A stretch of 64,000 nucleotides of DNA from Sphingobacterium populi (GTDB lineage: Bacteria; Bacteroidota; Bacteroidia; Sphingobacteriales; Sphingobacteriaceae). The notes beneath the pieces were generated by a model, which made no database searches, was not told where the DNA came from, and worked only from the letters and a program-made list of their open reading frames with translations. The stretch covers positions 558,001-622,000 of the forward strand of contig NZ_LQXS01000001.1 of assembly GCF_001586775.1 (NCBI RefSeq), read 5' to 3'. Every line of letters starts with the position of its first letter. The first letter of the stretch is position 1. Positions 1-9,066 of this stretch are shown in pieces. A program made the position numbers and the translations under genes.

Positions 1-1372
1 CATCCAACAGCGCATGGAGGTCAGCCAATTGGATTTTGGCTAAGGCTGCTTTGCTGAGCTGCTGTTCTTTCTCAATACCTGGCGAAGCTTCGTCATTGGT
101 GAAGTACTGCACATATTCTTTAGCGTACGTTTCGGAAGATGTTTTATTCATTTCCTTCAACAAACCGTCTAAGGACTTTAGGTGATTCTCTTTCGCGCGA
201 CTCAATTCTGCCTCGGTAAAGCCAAACTTTTTTAATCGGACGATTTCTCGCCAAGTATCTTTCACTCCGGCTTCTATCTCTCCCTGCTTCAAGGAGGATG
301 AAACGGTGAAAGCATCCACATTTGCCATAAATTTATTGATGCCAGCTGTGCCCTGTAACATCGCCGAGTTGGGAATTAAGCGGGCTTGTGCATAGCGTTG
401 TGCCAATAACATATTGAGGATAATGTGTGATAGATGGGTTTGATAATCACCTACAGTCAATAATTCCAATTTGGGATGTTTGAATATCATTTGCCATTGA
501 ACGGCAGTTTGTTCGGCATCGGTTAATGCAATGAATTGATTTTTGCCGGTCAGCGGTATCTTATAAGATTGACGGGGTGTGTTTTTTCCTCTTTGTTTTA
601 AACTGGAGAATTCCTTTTTAATTTTCTCCTCCATATCATCGACGTCGATATCACCCACAATAATTAACGCTTGCAAGTCTGGGCGATACCAATCCCGATA
701 GAAGTTTTCAATTTCCTGAGGTTTGAAGTTGATCAATACTTCTTCTGTACCGATAGGTATGCGTGCAGCATATCGGGAGTGGTTTAGTAAGAGTGGAAAA
801 TACTGCTCCTGCATACGCTGTTCTACACTTTTTAGTCCGCGCTTTTCTTCCAAAATAATACCGCGTTCCTTATCGATTTCATCATGATCCAGTAAAGCTT
901 CTCCAGCCCAACCGCGGATAATTTTAAAGGTGTTTTCGATTAGTTCCGGATCGTCCGTCGGTATTGGCAATTGATAGATAGTTTCGTCGAAACTGGTGTA
1001 GGCATTTAAGTCGGCACCAAAGCGAATACCAGCAGTTTGCAAATAATCTACTAACTGGTTTTTAGGGAAGCTCTTCGTGCCATTGAAGTTCATGTGTTCC
1101 ATAAAATGTGCTAAACCGAGTTGTTCTTCGGTTTCTAATATAGAACCTACCTTGTTGGCGAAGTAAAACACTGCCTTTCCTTTGGGTGTCGTATTTTGCC
1201 GTATAAAATATCGAAAGCCATTCTTCAGCTCACCAGTTCTTACATTTGGATCTAGTGACAGTCTAGTTTCCGAATTTAGCGTAATACTTTCGTCCGTCAC
1301 CTGTTTTTGCCCGAAAGCAAATTGTACAAGGAAAGTGAGACTTAAAATTAAAATAATGTTGATTTTTCTCAT
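1..1372 (-). CDS. M16 family zinc metallopeptidase (insulinase-like), C-terminal part outside window
   Basis: Read directly from the minus strand as an uninterrupted frame of 457 codons from an ATG at 1372 to the window edge. It begins with a signal peptide (hydrophobic core, residues 4-20, ending in FGQ). The inverted M16 zinc motif HFMEH lies at residues 89-93, inside a block ELGLAH-type segment typical of bacterial two-domain M16 peptidases of about 940 residues, so roughly half the protein is missing here. It should be a periplasmic or surface peptidase that degrades oligopeptides. It lies 69 bp downstream of the TlpA-like gene and on the same strand as the SusC/SusD locus, so it probably belongs to that operon. 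It is clearly paralogous to the complete M16 gene at 57331-60192. The family call is firm; the substrate is unknown. Confidence 0.9.
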   Translation of the reverse strand, partial: MRKINIILILSLTFLVQFAFGQKQVTDESITLNSETRLSLDPNVRTGELKNGFRYFIRQNTTPKGKAVFYFANKVGSILETEEQLGLAHFMEHMNFNGTKSFPKNQLVDYLQTAGIRFGADLNAYTSFDETIYQLPIPTDDPELIENTFKIIRGWAGEALLDHDEIDKERGIILEEKRGLKSVEQRMQEQYFPLLLNHSRYAARIPIGTEEVLINFKPQEIENFYRDWYRPDLQALIIVGDIDVDDMEEKIKKEFSSLKQRGKNTPRQSYKIPLTGKNQFIALTDAEQTAVQWQMIFKHPKLELLTVGDYQTHLSHIILNMLLAQRYAQARLIPNSAMLQGTAGINKFMANVDAFTVSSSLKQGEIEAGVKDTWREIVRLKKFGFTEAELSRAKENHLKSLDGLLKEMNKTSSETYAKEYVQYFTNDEASPGIEKEQQLSKAALAKIQLADLHALLD

Positions 1373-1441
1373 ATGTATGATAAGTAAGTCTACGGATGAC
1401 CTAAAGTCTCTCGTGGACAAAAAATATAACGGCCTACCTTT

Positions 1442-2929
1442 TTAATTTAGTAGCGTATCTAACTGGTTTTGTAATGCTGCATTAGATGGCCGAAGCGCAT
1501 CAGCAGAAACAATTTGTCCGTCTGGCGCAATCAATAAAAACCTAGGGATAGAAGCTACCTGAAACGCTTGGACAAAAGTCGATCGGAAATCTTTGTCGGC
1601 CATAATCTGTACTCCAGGTAGTTTTTGCTCTCTTACATAACTAGCCCAAGTTTTTTTATCGGCCTGTTTGTCCAAAGAAATACTTACGAATTGGATGTTC
1701 TTTCCTTTGTATTTTTCTTCCAGTTTTCTTAAATGTGGAATTTCCGCTTTACACGGAGCACACCAAGTTGCCCAAAGGTCAATGTACACATATTTACCAC
1801 GCATGCTTTTCAGGGTGACTACTTCTTCATCTACCGTCGTGTATGCAAAATCCAAAGATTGTGGGTCCGCTTTTAATAGTTGATTACTATTTTGTAGATC
1901 ATTTGCCTGTTTACGCAGGTGATCAGAAAGCTCTAAATTGGCCATCAATTGGTAAATGGAGTCAGTGTGTAGCCCGTCTTTGGCTGATCTTAAATAAGCT
2001 ATCCCATTAACGCCTTTAACCTCATGGTTCATGGTTTCATTGTCGATTAAATCATCCACAATCGCAAGAATCCTTAGGGCTTCTTGATCGGGCATTAACT
2101 TCGTTGTCTCAGTTTGTTTGCGGAGCACAATATCTTTTAAGCTACTCATGATGTTTTCCCGATAGGAATATGAATTCTTGTAAGAAAATTCATCATTCCA
2201 ATCAGATACTTTGGCTGCTGAATCTATTTGCCAACTTTCGCTCGGGGTTAGTACCTCTGCTTTCAGAGCATAAACTTGATAGGAGAGTAGTTTATATTGG
2301 TCGTTGGGAGACGTATAATATGCGGCTTTGGTTGGGTTCATCACTTTCTTAAAAATAGCCGAGTCTAAGCCGTAATACTCTTTATATTTTCTTAATACCA
2401 GCTGTGCCTCATTTTTTTTGTTTGTTTTGTAGGTTTTTGTAAAGAATGGATCGGATGAGGTCACTATTTTTTTATTTACGGCTGTTTCGTATTTATTGAG
2501 CTGTTCAATAAATATTGAGGGGCTTTGGTTGACCGCTGAAAAGTAAATTCCCAACTCTCCACCTAAGGGCAACATCTTTTCTTGATCTTTCAGGCTCATT
2601 ATGATGTTGTTTTCTGTGGCGAAGGAACCCGAGAATTGGTAACCTGTCTGATCATCGGGCAGCATTTCTATTTTAGCACCGGGTGCCAAGTAAACCTCTG
2701 AGATAGGACTAAGTACATAAATACCTTTTTCAGGAATATTGATGATGCTTTCAAAGGATTTGTCATCATTAACAGGAATGGTAATATCCAAACCTGTGTA
2801 CATATTGATTAATTTTAAGGTTTCCGTGGTATCTGTGATATGGAGCTTACCTTTTATACTTACCTTCTGGGCTATGGTGATATTCAGCAAAAGTGCAGAT
2901 GCAGCTGCTAATAGTAATTTGAGTCTCAT
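1442..2929 (-). CDS. TlpA-like exported thiol-disulfide oxidoreductase
   Basis: A 495-residue protein with an N-terminal signal peptide (about residues 1-20, ending at IAQ). The C-terminal third is a thioredoxin fold with the redox motif WCAPC (cysteines 390 and 393), preceded by the YVYIDLWATW strand, and followed by the cis-proline segment VASIPRFLL. The first ~350 residues are an all-exported N-terminal domain of the kind found on many Bacteroidota TlpA/ResA proteins. It is expected to act in the periplasm, reducing or exchanging disulfides on exported proteins. Its N-terminal domain is paralogous to the next gene upstream (3036-4115), which lacks the thioredoxin part. The gene lies within a same-strand series running from the ECF sigma factor to the M16 peptidase. 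Confidence 0.88.
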   Translation of the reverse strand: MRLKLLLAAASALLLNITIAQKVSIKGKLHITDTTETLKLINMYTGLDITIPVNDDKSFESIINIPEKGIYVLSPISEVYLAPGAKIEMLPDDQTGYQFSGSFATENNIIMSLKDQEKMLPLGGELGIYFSAVNQSPSIFIEQLNKYETAVNKKIVTSSDPFFTKTYKTNKKNEAQLVLRKYKEYYGLDSAIFKKVMNPTKAAYYTSPNDQYKLLSYQVYALKAEVLTPSESWQIDSAAKVSDWNDEFSYKNSYSYRENIMSSLKDIVLRKQTETTKLMPDQEALRILAIVDDLIDNETMNHEVKGVNGIAYLRSAKDGLHTDSIYQLMANLELSDHLRKQANDLQNSNQLLKADPQSLDFAYTTVDEEVVTLKSMRGKYVYIDLWATWCAPCKAEIPHLRKLEEKYKGKNIQFVSISLDKQADKKTWASYVREQKLPGVQIMADKDFRSTFVQAFQVASIPRFLLIAPDGQIVSADALRPSNAALQNQLDTLLN

Positions 2930-3035
2930 GTGATAGTTTTTTTTAGCATTTATGATCCGTCTGTCGCAGGCGAGTTTTTAACATCGTGTAGGGCGACAGC
3001 TCCATTTTATTTGAACTATTGAATTCGATTTAGGA

Positions 3036-4115
3036 TCAAATCGAATTTGGTTTTTTCAGCGCAGCATATAACTTATCGATACGCTCGTTGACTTTTTGTG
3101 AGGTAACTAGAGATTTTAAATGGGAGTAAGCTCCTTCGATATCCAGCCCCAAACCATGTAAAAAATGTAAATATTCTGCCCCTTGCTGTACTTGCATTTC
3201 CTCCACAAACTGTTCATCCTCGAACTTTTCAGGTATAGATTCAAACCTTTTATCATATGACTCCTGCATTCTTTTTTCATCAATAGGCATATCTGAAAAG
3301 GATATAATGGAGACGATTTTGGCGTACGATGGAGAGTTCTGAAGTAAATCTTTGTCGTTGAGATCCAAATGATCAGTATAGGCTTTTCGTACTGTTTCTA
3401 GGTCCTCTTCGTTAAGAAAATCGTCGTAGTAGGGCAATATGCGCATGCGCAAATGCTTAAAACTATAGTTGGGATCATTTTTAGATGCTGGATTCTGAAA
3501 ATATAATTGTGCTTGCTCGTGCAATACAGAATCGGCACCATGGCTGCCCGAAAAACCTTGAAGCATGACCCGACTATAGCTGTCCGCATCGCCAATGACC
3601 AATTCTTTAAAATGTGAATCTTCGGAGCTGTTAACTAATTCGGCGACCGCGGTCTTATAAGCATCTACCGTAATCAAAAAATCGGGTACTGATTGCTTTA
3701 GCAGCTTAAATGTTGGAACACCTGGCATCGAGGTGTTTTCGGGCAGCATCTGCTGTCTTAATACTGCTAACTTTGCCAAAAGTTCATTTTCTGTTGCTTG
3801 TTTTCCTTTGAAAATGTACTGTTTTGTATCATCACTGGTGATCTGTAAGCTATTTTTCGGTGCTAAATATAGCTTGCCGACTTGTTCCAACATATAGAAG
3901 CCTTTATCAGGCAGATTTATATTCTGCTTGTAGGTAGATTTACCAGATGAAGGTATGCTGACTCGTAGGTTTCTTGACTCGTTGTAAAGGTCGATTGTTT
4001 CTTCGTTGTGCATATCGGGCGAGAGCGCTACCGATAGTTGTACGGTCTGTGCGTAACTACCTGTACCTAAGAATAGTGTACAACCAATACTGACACAAAT
4101 TTGTTTAATTCCCAT
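3036..4115 (-). CDS. Exported protein related to the TlpA N-terminal domain, without thioredoxin domain
   Basis: A 359-residue protein with a signal peptide ending near SYAQ (residue 23). Residues ~40-125 align by eye with the N-terminal part of the adjacent TlpA-like protein: both have a G.Y/F-V/M-L segment followed by LYLAP/VYLAP, a K/S-G-ATEN block and a QMLP or KMLP stretch. The protein ends about 230 residues later without any CxxC or thioredoxin fold. I looked for a lost thioredoxin domain in the 106 bp before the next gene and found no room for one, so the absence is real rather than a late frameshift. It may be a binding or accessory version of its neighbour. No biochemical role can be assigned. 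Confidence 0.72.
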   Translation of the reverse strand: MGIKQICVSIGCTLFLGTGSYAQTVQLSVALSPDMHNEETIDLYNESRNLRVSIPSSGKSTYKQNINLPDKGFYMLEQVGKLYLAPKNSLQITSDDTKQYIFKGKQATENELLAKLAVLRQQMLPENTSMPGVPTFKLLKQSVPDFLITVDAYKTAVAELVNSSEDSHFKELVIGDADSYSRVMLQGFSGSHGADSVLHEQAQLYFQNPASKNDPNYSFKHLRMRILPYYDDFLNEEDLETVRKAYTDHLDLNDKDLLQNSPSYAKIVSIISFSDMPIDEKRMQESYDKRFESIPEKFEDEQFVEEMQVQQGAEYLHFLHGLGLDIEGAYSHLKSLVTSQKVNERIDKLYAALKKPNSI

Positions 4116-4153
4116 TTTTATAAATATTTTTCGTTAAAAATTAGTTAGAGAGC

Positions 4154-5590
4154 CTAGTAACCAGGATTTTGTTTTAAATCGACATTCACACGCAGGTCAT
4201 CTACTGAAAAAGGATACAGTGCTTGGTGGGGTTGCCACGCGTAATCTGCGGTAATCCCCAATTTGGTTACTGGCAACACAACATCAATTCTACCAGTACG
4301 TTTTAAATTAATCCAACGATCTGCCCATTCGGTAAATAGCTCTAAATGTCTTTCCTGCTCTAAGGTAGCGAGCGCCGTAGGCAAATCATTGATGCTGATT
4401 CTAGTTGTTAAGCCGGCTCTATTTCTTACCTCAAACAAATCATTTTCTGCTGTAGCGAAGTCATTTAAATGCGCAGCGGCCTCCGCCCGTATGAGATGTT
4501 GTTCCGCTAGTCTGAACATCACATAATACTCGTTGCCATTCACTGCGGTATTGGCATGTTTGTATTTAGCGGGATAAATAAACGATCGAAAAGTGTTAAA
4601 ATCAATGAAGTTCGCAAGCCATTCCGTCTTACGCCGATCGCCAGATTCCATTGCTTCTAATAGGGATGGGCTAAGGTGAGAATTTAAAGCAAACCCTAGA
4701 AGGGGGGCAAAGAACGAAGGTATTCTGGTAGCGCCAGTTATATTCGGCGTGTTTCCAACGCTTTGCACTTGAAAAATAGTCTCACGGCTGGTCTTTAAAA
4801 AAACATTATTTAAATTTGATTCGAGTTGGTAAGTACTGGAACTTAACAAAGTATTGGATTCGGCAAATGCTGCAGGCCAATTCTGTTGGGTGAAGTAGAC
4901 TCTCGCTAGCATAGCTGTAACCGCATCTTTATTGACCCTAATTTTTTCAGTACTCATCTCCACATCTGAAAGCAGCATTCTGGCATCCATCAGATCAGTT
5001 ATAATTTGGATATAGATCGCTTCGTTTGTAGAGTTTCCCAGCGTTTTATTGACGTTGACATCACTAGTTATGCTCAATGGTACATTGCCCCACAGATTAG
5101 TGAGGTAGTAATAACTCCAGGCACGCCAAAATTTACACTCGGCAATTAATTGATTTTTATATGCTGTGCTGTATGCACTCGATGCAGTTATACCCTCAAT
5201 GCAGATATTCGCATTATAAATTTTACTATAAAGCGGCATATAGAGGTTTGTAATTATATTTGGGGTGAGATTAGTGCCATCAATCCCGATGTTTAGTTTG
5301 TTGGCTTGCGTATTGGCCGCACTCAAGAAGGATCCGATAATACTCTCAATCGGCATAACTACTTCGTCAGACGATAGAGATCCATAAACATGAAGCGTCT
5401 CGATAGGATTTTCATACAGATTTAAAACTGCACTAAGCGTGGCCGAAGAATCTGCAAAAATTTCATCTCGCCCCACATTCATCTTGGGAGCAGGAACCTC
5501 AATGTATTTTTTGCAGGAAGAAATGGCCACACTGATGACTACCAGTAGCAAGGTACATGCTGTTGTAAATTTATAACTTAAATTTTTCAT
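4154..5590 (-). CDS. RagB/SusD family outer-membrane nutrient-binding lipoprotein
   Basis: A surface lipoprotein of 478 residues that partners the SusC-like transporter immediately upstream and captures ligand above the pore. I start it at ATG 5590 because this places a signal peptide (MKNLSYK..., hydrophobic stretch) before a lipobox ending ISSC, and avoids the overlap with the SusC stop that an in-frame ATG at 5614 would create. The body shows SusD hallmarks: a helical tetratricopeptide-like central part (CKFWRAWSYYYLTNLWGNVPL) and the C-terminal region with NEYYVMFRLAEQHLIRAEA and the L..ERHLELFTEWADRW.NLKRTG pattern. Family assignment is certain; the ligand is unknown. Given neighbouring peptidases and thioredoxins rather than glycosidases, a peptide ligand is more plausible than a glycan. 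Confidence 0.93.
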   Translation of the reverse strand: MKNLSYKFTTACTLLLVVISVAISSCKKYIEVPAPKMNVGRDEIFADSSATLSAVLNLYENPIETLHVYGSLSSDEVVMPIESIIGSFLSAANTQANKLNIGIDGTNLTPNIITNLYMPLYSKIYNANICIEGITASSAYSTAYKNQLIAECKFWRAWSYYYLTNLWGNVPLSITSDVNVNKTLGNSTNEAIYIQIITDLMDARMLLSDVEMSTEKIRVNKDAVTAMLARVYFTQQNWPAAFAESNTLLSSSTYQLESNLNNVFLKTSRETIFQVQSVGNTPNITGATRIPSFFAPLLGFALNSHLSPSLLEAMESGDRRKTEWLANFIDFNTFRSFIYPAKYKHANTAVNGNEYYVMFRLAEQHLIRAEAAAHLNDFATAENDLFEVRNRAGLTTRISINDLPTALATLEQERHLELFTEWADRWINLKRTGRIDVVLPVTKLGITADYAWQPHQALYPFSVDDLRVNVDLKQNPGY

Positions 5591-5600
5591 GTTAATATCT

Positions 5601-8600
5601 TTATAGTGAGGCACTAATTCCTAATGTGATAACTCGTAAAGGTGGTGTAGAAAGTCCGGTTTCGGGGTCATATACGTACTTAGATTTGGACCACACGAAG
5701 ACGTTTTGAGCGTTCACAAAAAGTCTTGCATTTTTGACATGTATTTTATTTGTCCATGCAATGGGTAAGGAGTAAGCCGCACTCATATTTCTTAATTTAG
5801 CATAGGTATTATCTTCAAAACCGAATGTTGATTGAGCTATAAATGGATAACCACCAGGCGTATTTGTGGCTTTAGGTATTGTCGCGATATCACCTGGTTG
5901 TTGCCACATACCTTCTAGAAAGTAGGGAGATAAGTTGAAATTTGCTCCGCCCAAACTAGTCATTACTGGATTGGTGTAGCCGTCGCGACTCATCACTTCT
6001 ATGAAGAAGCTAAAGCTGAATCCTTTGTATTGGAAGTCATTACTGATGCCACCATAAAATTTTGGTTGGGTATTGCCAATCCATTGTTCATCTTCTAAAG
6101 TTGGAGTTGTTGTAGTGCCTCCAGCCGCAGTTTGGTACAATGGTACACCAGTAGCAGGATCTATACTGTCAAAAATATACCCACGTATTTGTGTGAGTGG
6201 ATAACCCAAAGGCAATGTTGCTGCTGCAGTATAATCGGGAGATATACTGACGATTTTAGTTCGTGGGATCGTTAAATTAAGCGAGGTTTTCCAACTAAAG
6301 TCGCGTTTTCTTAAATTGTTGGATGTCAATTCAAACTCCCAACCTTTCATGTCAATTCGTGCAGGGATATTATCCAAAAAATTGGTAAAACCCGTGTTGG
6401 AAGGCAAAAAGGTTGGTGCCAACTGATTGTTTGTCGTGTTGAAATAGAAGTTAGAAGTAAGTAATAGCCGATCGCTAAAAAGGCCTAAATCTAAACCAAT
6501 ATCTAGTTTTTGTGTCGTTTCCCAACGTATTTTTGGGTTGGAAGGATTTAGTGGTCTTAAGGTGGTTTGACCTTGATATACGGAGTTTGTACTGAACAGC
6601 GATAAATAAAGATAGTCACTAATCGCGTCATTACCGGTCACTCCCCAGTTTGCTTTTAGTTTACCGAATGATAGGAAGGAGTTCGACTCTTTAAGAAATG
6701 CTTCATTGGTAAATATCCAAGCCCCTCCGATAGATCCGAAGTTGCCGAAACTGTAATCAGAGCCGAATCTGGATGAGCCGTCTCTCCTGACAATACCATT
6801 AAAGATATATTTTTGCTCCCAATTATAGGTTGCACGGGCAAAAACGGAGTTATATTTATATTGGCTATCAGATCCTGTAAGTCGATAATTTGTAGCTCCC
6901 GGTATGGCCCCGAGTAGCTGTGCGTTGATATATTTCTCGGCTCTGATACTGTTAGATACGTGGTCCGTATTTTGGAACGTAACACCTAATAAAACATTTA
7001 AGCTCCCCTTGGAAATTGTACGTCTATAATTAAGCTGTGGTTCGACACTGTAGAATTGATTATCAATAATACCAAAACTTGCATTGTGCGTAGGAACAGG
7101 AGAATCTGGTGCAGGGAATTGGGAAATATCTGGCATTTGCCCGTTTTGGTTCGTGGTGGTTCTGTTGTATCCTCCGTTCAAACGCAGTTCTAAATCTGGT
7201 GAAATTCGATAATTAAGATTTAAAGCACTGATAAATGAGTTTGTTTTTCCCAAGTAGCGTTGTAAGAGGGAGGCATCTGGATTTATCCTATTGGCCCAGT
7301 TGAGTTTGCCATCAGGCTCATAAAGAGGCCTATTAGGCGATAAGTTCCAGTATTGTGCAAAGTCAGTCCGAGCCATGTCAGAATTACTGTAGGCGTAGGT
7401 GACTGTAGCATTTGCACTGAATTTTTGATCCGCAGATTGGTGATCAACATTCAGTCTGGTTGATAACCTTTGATTGTATTGATCGCCTGGAGCTACGGTC
7501 GTTTGGCGATTGTAGCTAGTACTGAGCAACATTTTGGTTCTCACATCGCCACCTTGTAAAGTCGCATTTAAATTAGTAAACTGCGCAGTACCACTCATGT
7601 ACTCTTTTTGCCAATCCCTTCCTTCGGTTTGGCTCCATAAGAATAAATCCGCAGCTCCAGGAGTTGTACTAGTCGGTGTCAGTCCGTCGTTTTCGTACGC
7701 TTTTCTTCTTATTGCTAAGTACTGCGGTAAGCTAAGCACCGGCACAAAGTGGGCTACAGAACCAGTGCCTTGTTGTAGATTAAGATCTAAACTAGTTCTT
7801 CCCATTTTGGCTTTCTTCGTGGTAATCAGCACGGCACCATTCGCTCCTTTAGTTCCAAATATGGCCGTTGCATCTGCATCTTTTAGAATGTCCATACGCT
7901 CGATGTCATCTGGGTTGATAAAACTAAAGGGACTCAGCTGAATGGATGGGGCAGAAATCCCGCCGACTTCCTCCGTTCCAGCTCCGTTGAGCGATGCTGG
8001 AGCTCCCGCGTTAAAGGGAACGCCGTCAATCACGTACAATGGTGTCGTTCCAGCGCGTAGTGAGGTTGCACTTCGTATGAGTATATTAACCTGCGCTCCA
8101 GGTAAACCAGAAGCCTGTGTAACTACGGCACCAGCCACCCTTCCTTGTAAGGCGTGCAGAGGGTTTGATATTGGCTGCTTAGCGATATCTTCGGAGGTGA
8201 TCGATGATACAGCGCCCGTATTCAATCTCTTACTGGTCGTACCATAGGCGATTACCTGCACTTCATCCAAAGTACCTATCGCAGATTCCATTTTTATGAT
8301 CGCGGGCTGGCTTAAGCTGGAGACGAGATGTTCTTGTTCTTGGTATCCCACAAAGGAAAATTGCAAAATATCTGTAGGTTCGGCTGGTAAGATAAATTGA
8401 CCTTGATTATCATGGAGAGTCAAAGTCCTAGGTTTTTTGGTAATGTCTGGCGATTTGATCGTGACATTTACCCCGATTAGTGGCTCACCTTTTTCATTCT
8501 CCACCTTTCCAATAACAATAGACTGAGCTGCAATGTGAGGAGTAGGAGGCGTCGCTGTTTTAGCATCTTTTCTGGAGATAATGACAGCTTTGTCCTCTAT

Positions 8601-8873
8601 TTTGTAATCTAGCGGTTGATCTTTTAAAATCTGGTCAATTACAGGCTTCAATTCCATATCTCGAACATTGATGGTAATTTTTTGTGTGTCTTTCATGGCG
8701 GAGCCAGAAAACATGAAATCGTAACCGGTTTGCGCTCTGATTTTATTGAAGACTTGAACCAAAGATGTATTTCGTTCGTTCAAACTTACCTTCTGCGCAT
8801 ACGCATTCGAATGCAGTGTAGAGACCGTAATGATAAGCAGGATAATTCTTGTAGCTGGTGCGATAGCATTCAT
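5601..8873 (-). CDS. SusC/RagA family TonB-dependent outer-membrane transporter with STN signalling domain
   Basis: A 1090-residue TonB-linked barrel. From the chosen ATG at 8873 the order is: signal peptide (about 1-26, ending AYAQ), STN domain (about 30-85, VSLNERNTSLVQVFNKIR then GYDFMFSG), CarboxypepD-regulatory-like beta-sandwich (about 118-190), plug (about 205-330, with VIAYGTTSKR, LQGRVAGAVVTQ and the LYVIDGVPF strand) and the 22-strand barrel ending RVITLGISASL. An upstream in-frame ATG at 8924 would put 17 charged residues before the signal peptide, so it is less likely. The STN domain is what contacts FecR proteins in surface signalling, and a FecR and ECF sigma gene lie directly upstream. 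SusD follows with only 10 bp between. Confidence 0.94.
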   Translation of the reverse strand: MNAIAPATRIILLIITVSTLHSNAYAQKVSLNERNTSLVQVFNKIRAQTGYDFMFSGSAMKDTQKITINVRDMELKPVIDQILKDQPLDYKIEDKAVIISRKDAKTATPPTPHIAAQSIVIGKVENEKGEPLIGVNVTIKSPDITKKPRTLTLHDNQGQFILPAEPTDILQFSFVGYQEQEHLVSSLSQPAIIKMESAIGTLDEVQVIAYGTTSKRLNTGAVSSITSEDIAKQPISNPLHALQGRVAGAVVTQASGLPGAQVNILIRSATSLRAGTTPLYVIDGVPFNAGAPASLNGAGTEEVGGISAPSIQLSPFSFINPDDIERMDILKDADATAIFGTKGANGAVLITTKKAKMGRTSLDLNLQQGTGSVAHFVPVLSLPQYLAIRRKAYENDGLTPTSTTPGAADLFLWSQTEGRDWQKEYMSGTAQFTNLNATLQGGDVRTKMLLSTSYNRQTTVAPGDQYNQRLSTRLNVDHQSADQKFSANATVTYAYSNSDMARTDFAQYWNLSPNRPLYEPDGKLNWANRINPDASLLQRYLGKTNSFISALNLNYRISPDLELRLNGGYNRTTTNQNGQMPDISQFPAPDSPVPTHNASFGIIDNQFYSVEPQLNYRRTISKGSLNVLLGVTFQNTDHVSNSIRAEKYINAQLLGAIPGATNYRLTGSDSQYKYNSVFARATYNWEQKYIFNGIVRRDGSSRFGSDYSFGNFGSIGGAWIFTNEAFLKESNSFLSFGKLKANWGVTGNDAISDYLYLSLFSTNSVYQGQTTLRPLNPSNPKIRWETTQKLDIGLDLGLFSDRLLLTSNFYFNTTNNQLAPTFLPSNTGFTNFLDNIPARIDMKGWEFELTSNNLRKRDFSWKTSLNLTIPRTKIVSISPDYTAAATLPLGYPLTQIRGYIFDSIDPATGVPLYQTAAGGTTTTPTLEDEQWIGNTQPKFYGGISNDFQYKGFSFSFFIEVMSRDGYTNPVMTSLGGANFNLSPYFLEGMWQQPGDIATIPKATNTPGGYPFIAQSTFGFEDNTYAKLRNMSAAYSLPIAWTNKIHVKNARLFVNAQNVFVWSKSKYVYDPETGLSTPPLRVITLGISASL

Positions 8874-9066
8874 AATTTCGAACGACCTACGAAAAATTAT
8901 CTCGCAAGATATGTGTGTATTCATAGTTAAGATTTGGTCTGTTTAACATAACCGGGTTACCGACTGAAGTATTGTCGCGATTTCCTCGGTGAAATAAGTG
9001 GTAGACAAGTAAGGGTATTATTCATGCTGGTTCCCCGCCAGTATGCGCCCTTTTCAGGTTATTTGA
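8874..9066. other. Intergenic region between fecR-like and susC-like genes
   Basis: This 193-bp gap separates the regulator pair from the transport genes and is the natural place for a promoter served by the ECF sigma factor. It contains a small near-palindrome at 8949-8959 (TAACCGGGTTA) and a short CTGG/CCAG stem near 9026-9045. I could not recognise a Bacteroidota -33/-7 consensus, so the promoter is inferred from layout only. Confidence 0.3.

Noticed and set aside
7534-8247. Two long open frames (135 and 101 codons) on the plus strand opposite the susC-like gene
   Set aside because: They lie wholly antisense to a certain TonB-dependent transporter, have no signal, domain or motif, and read like mirror images of its codons.
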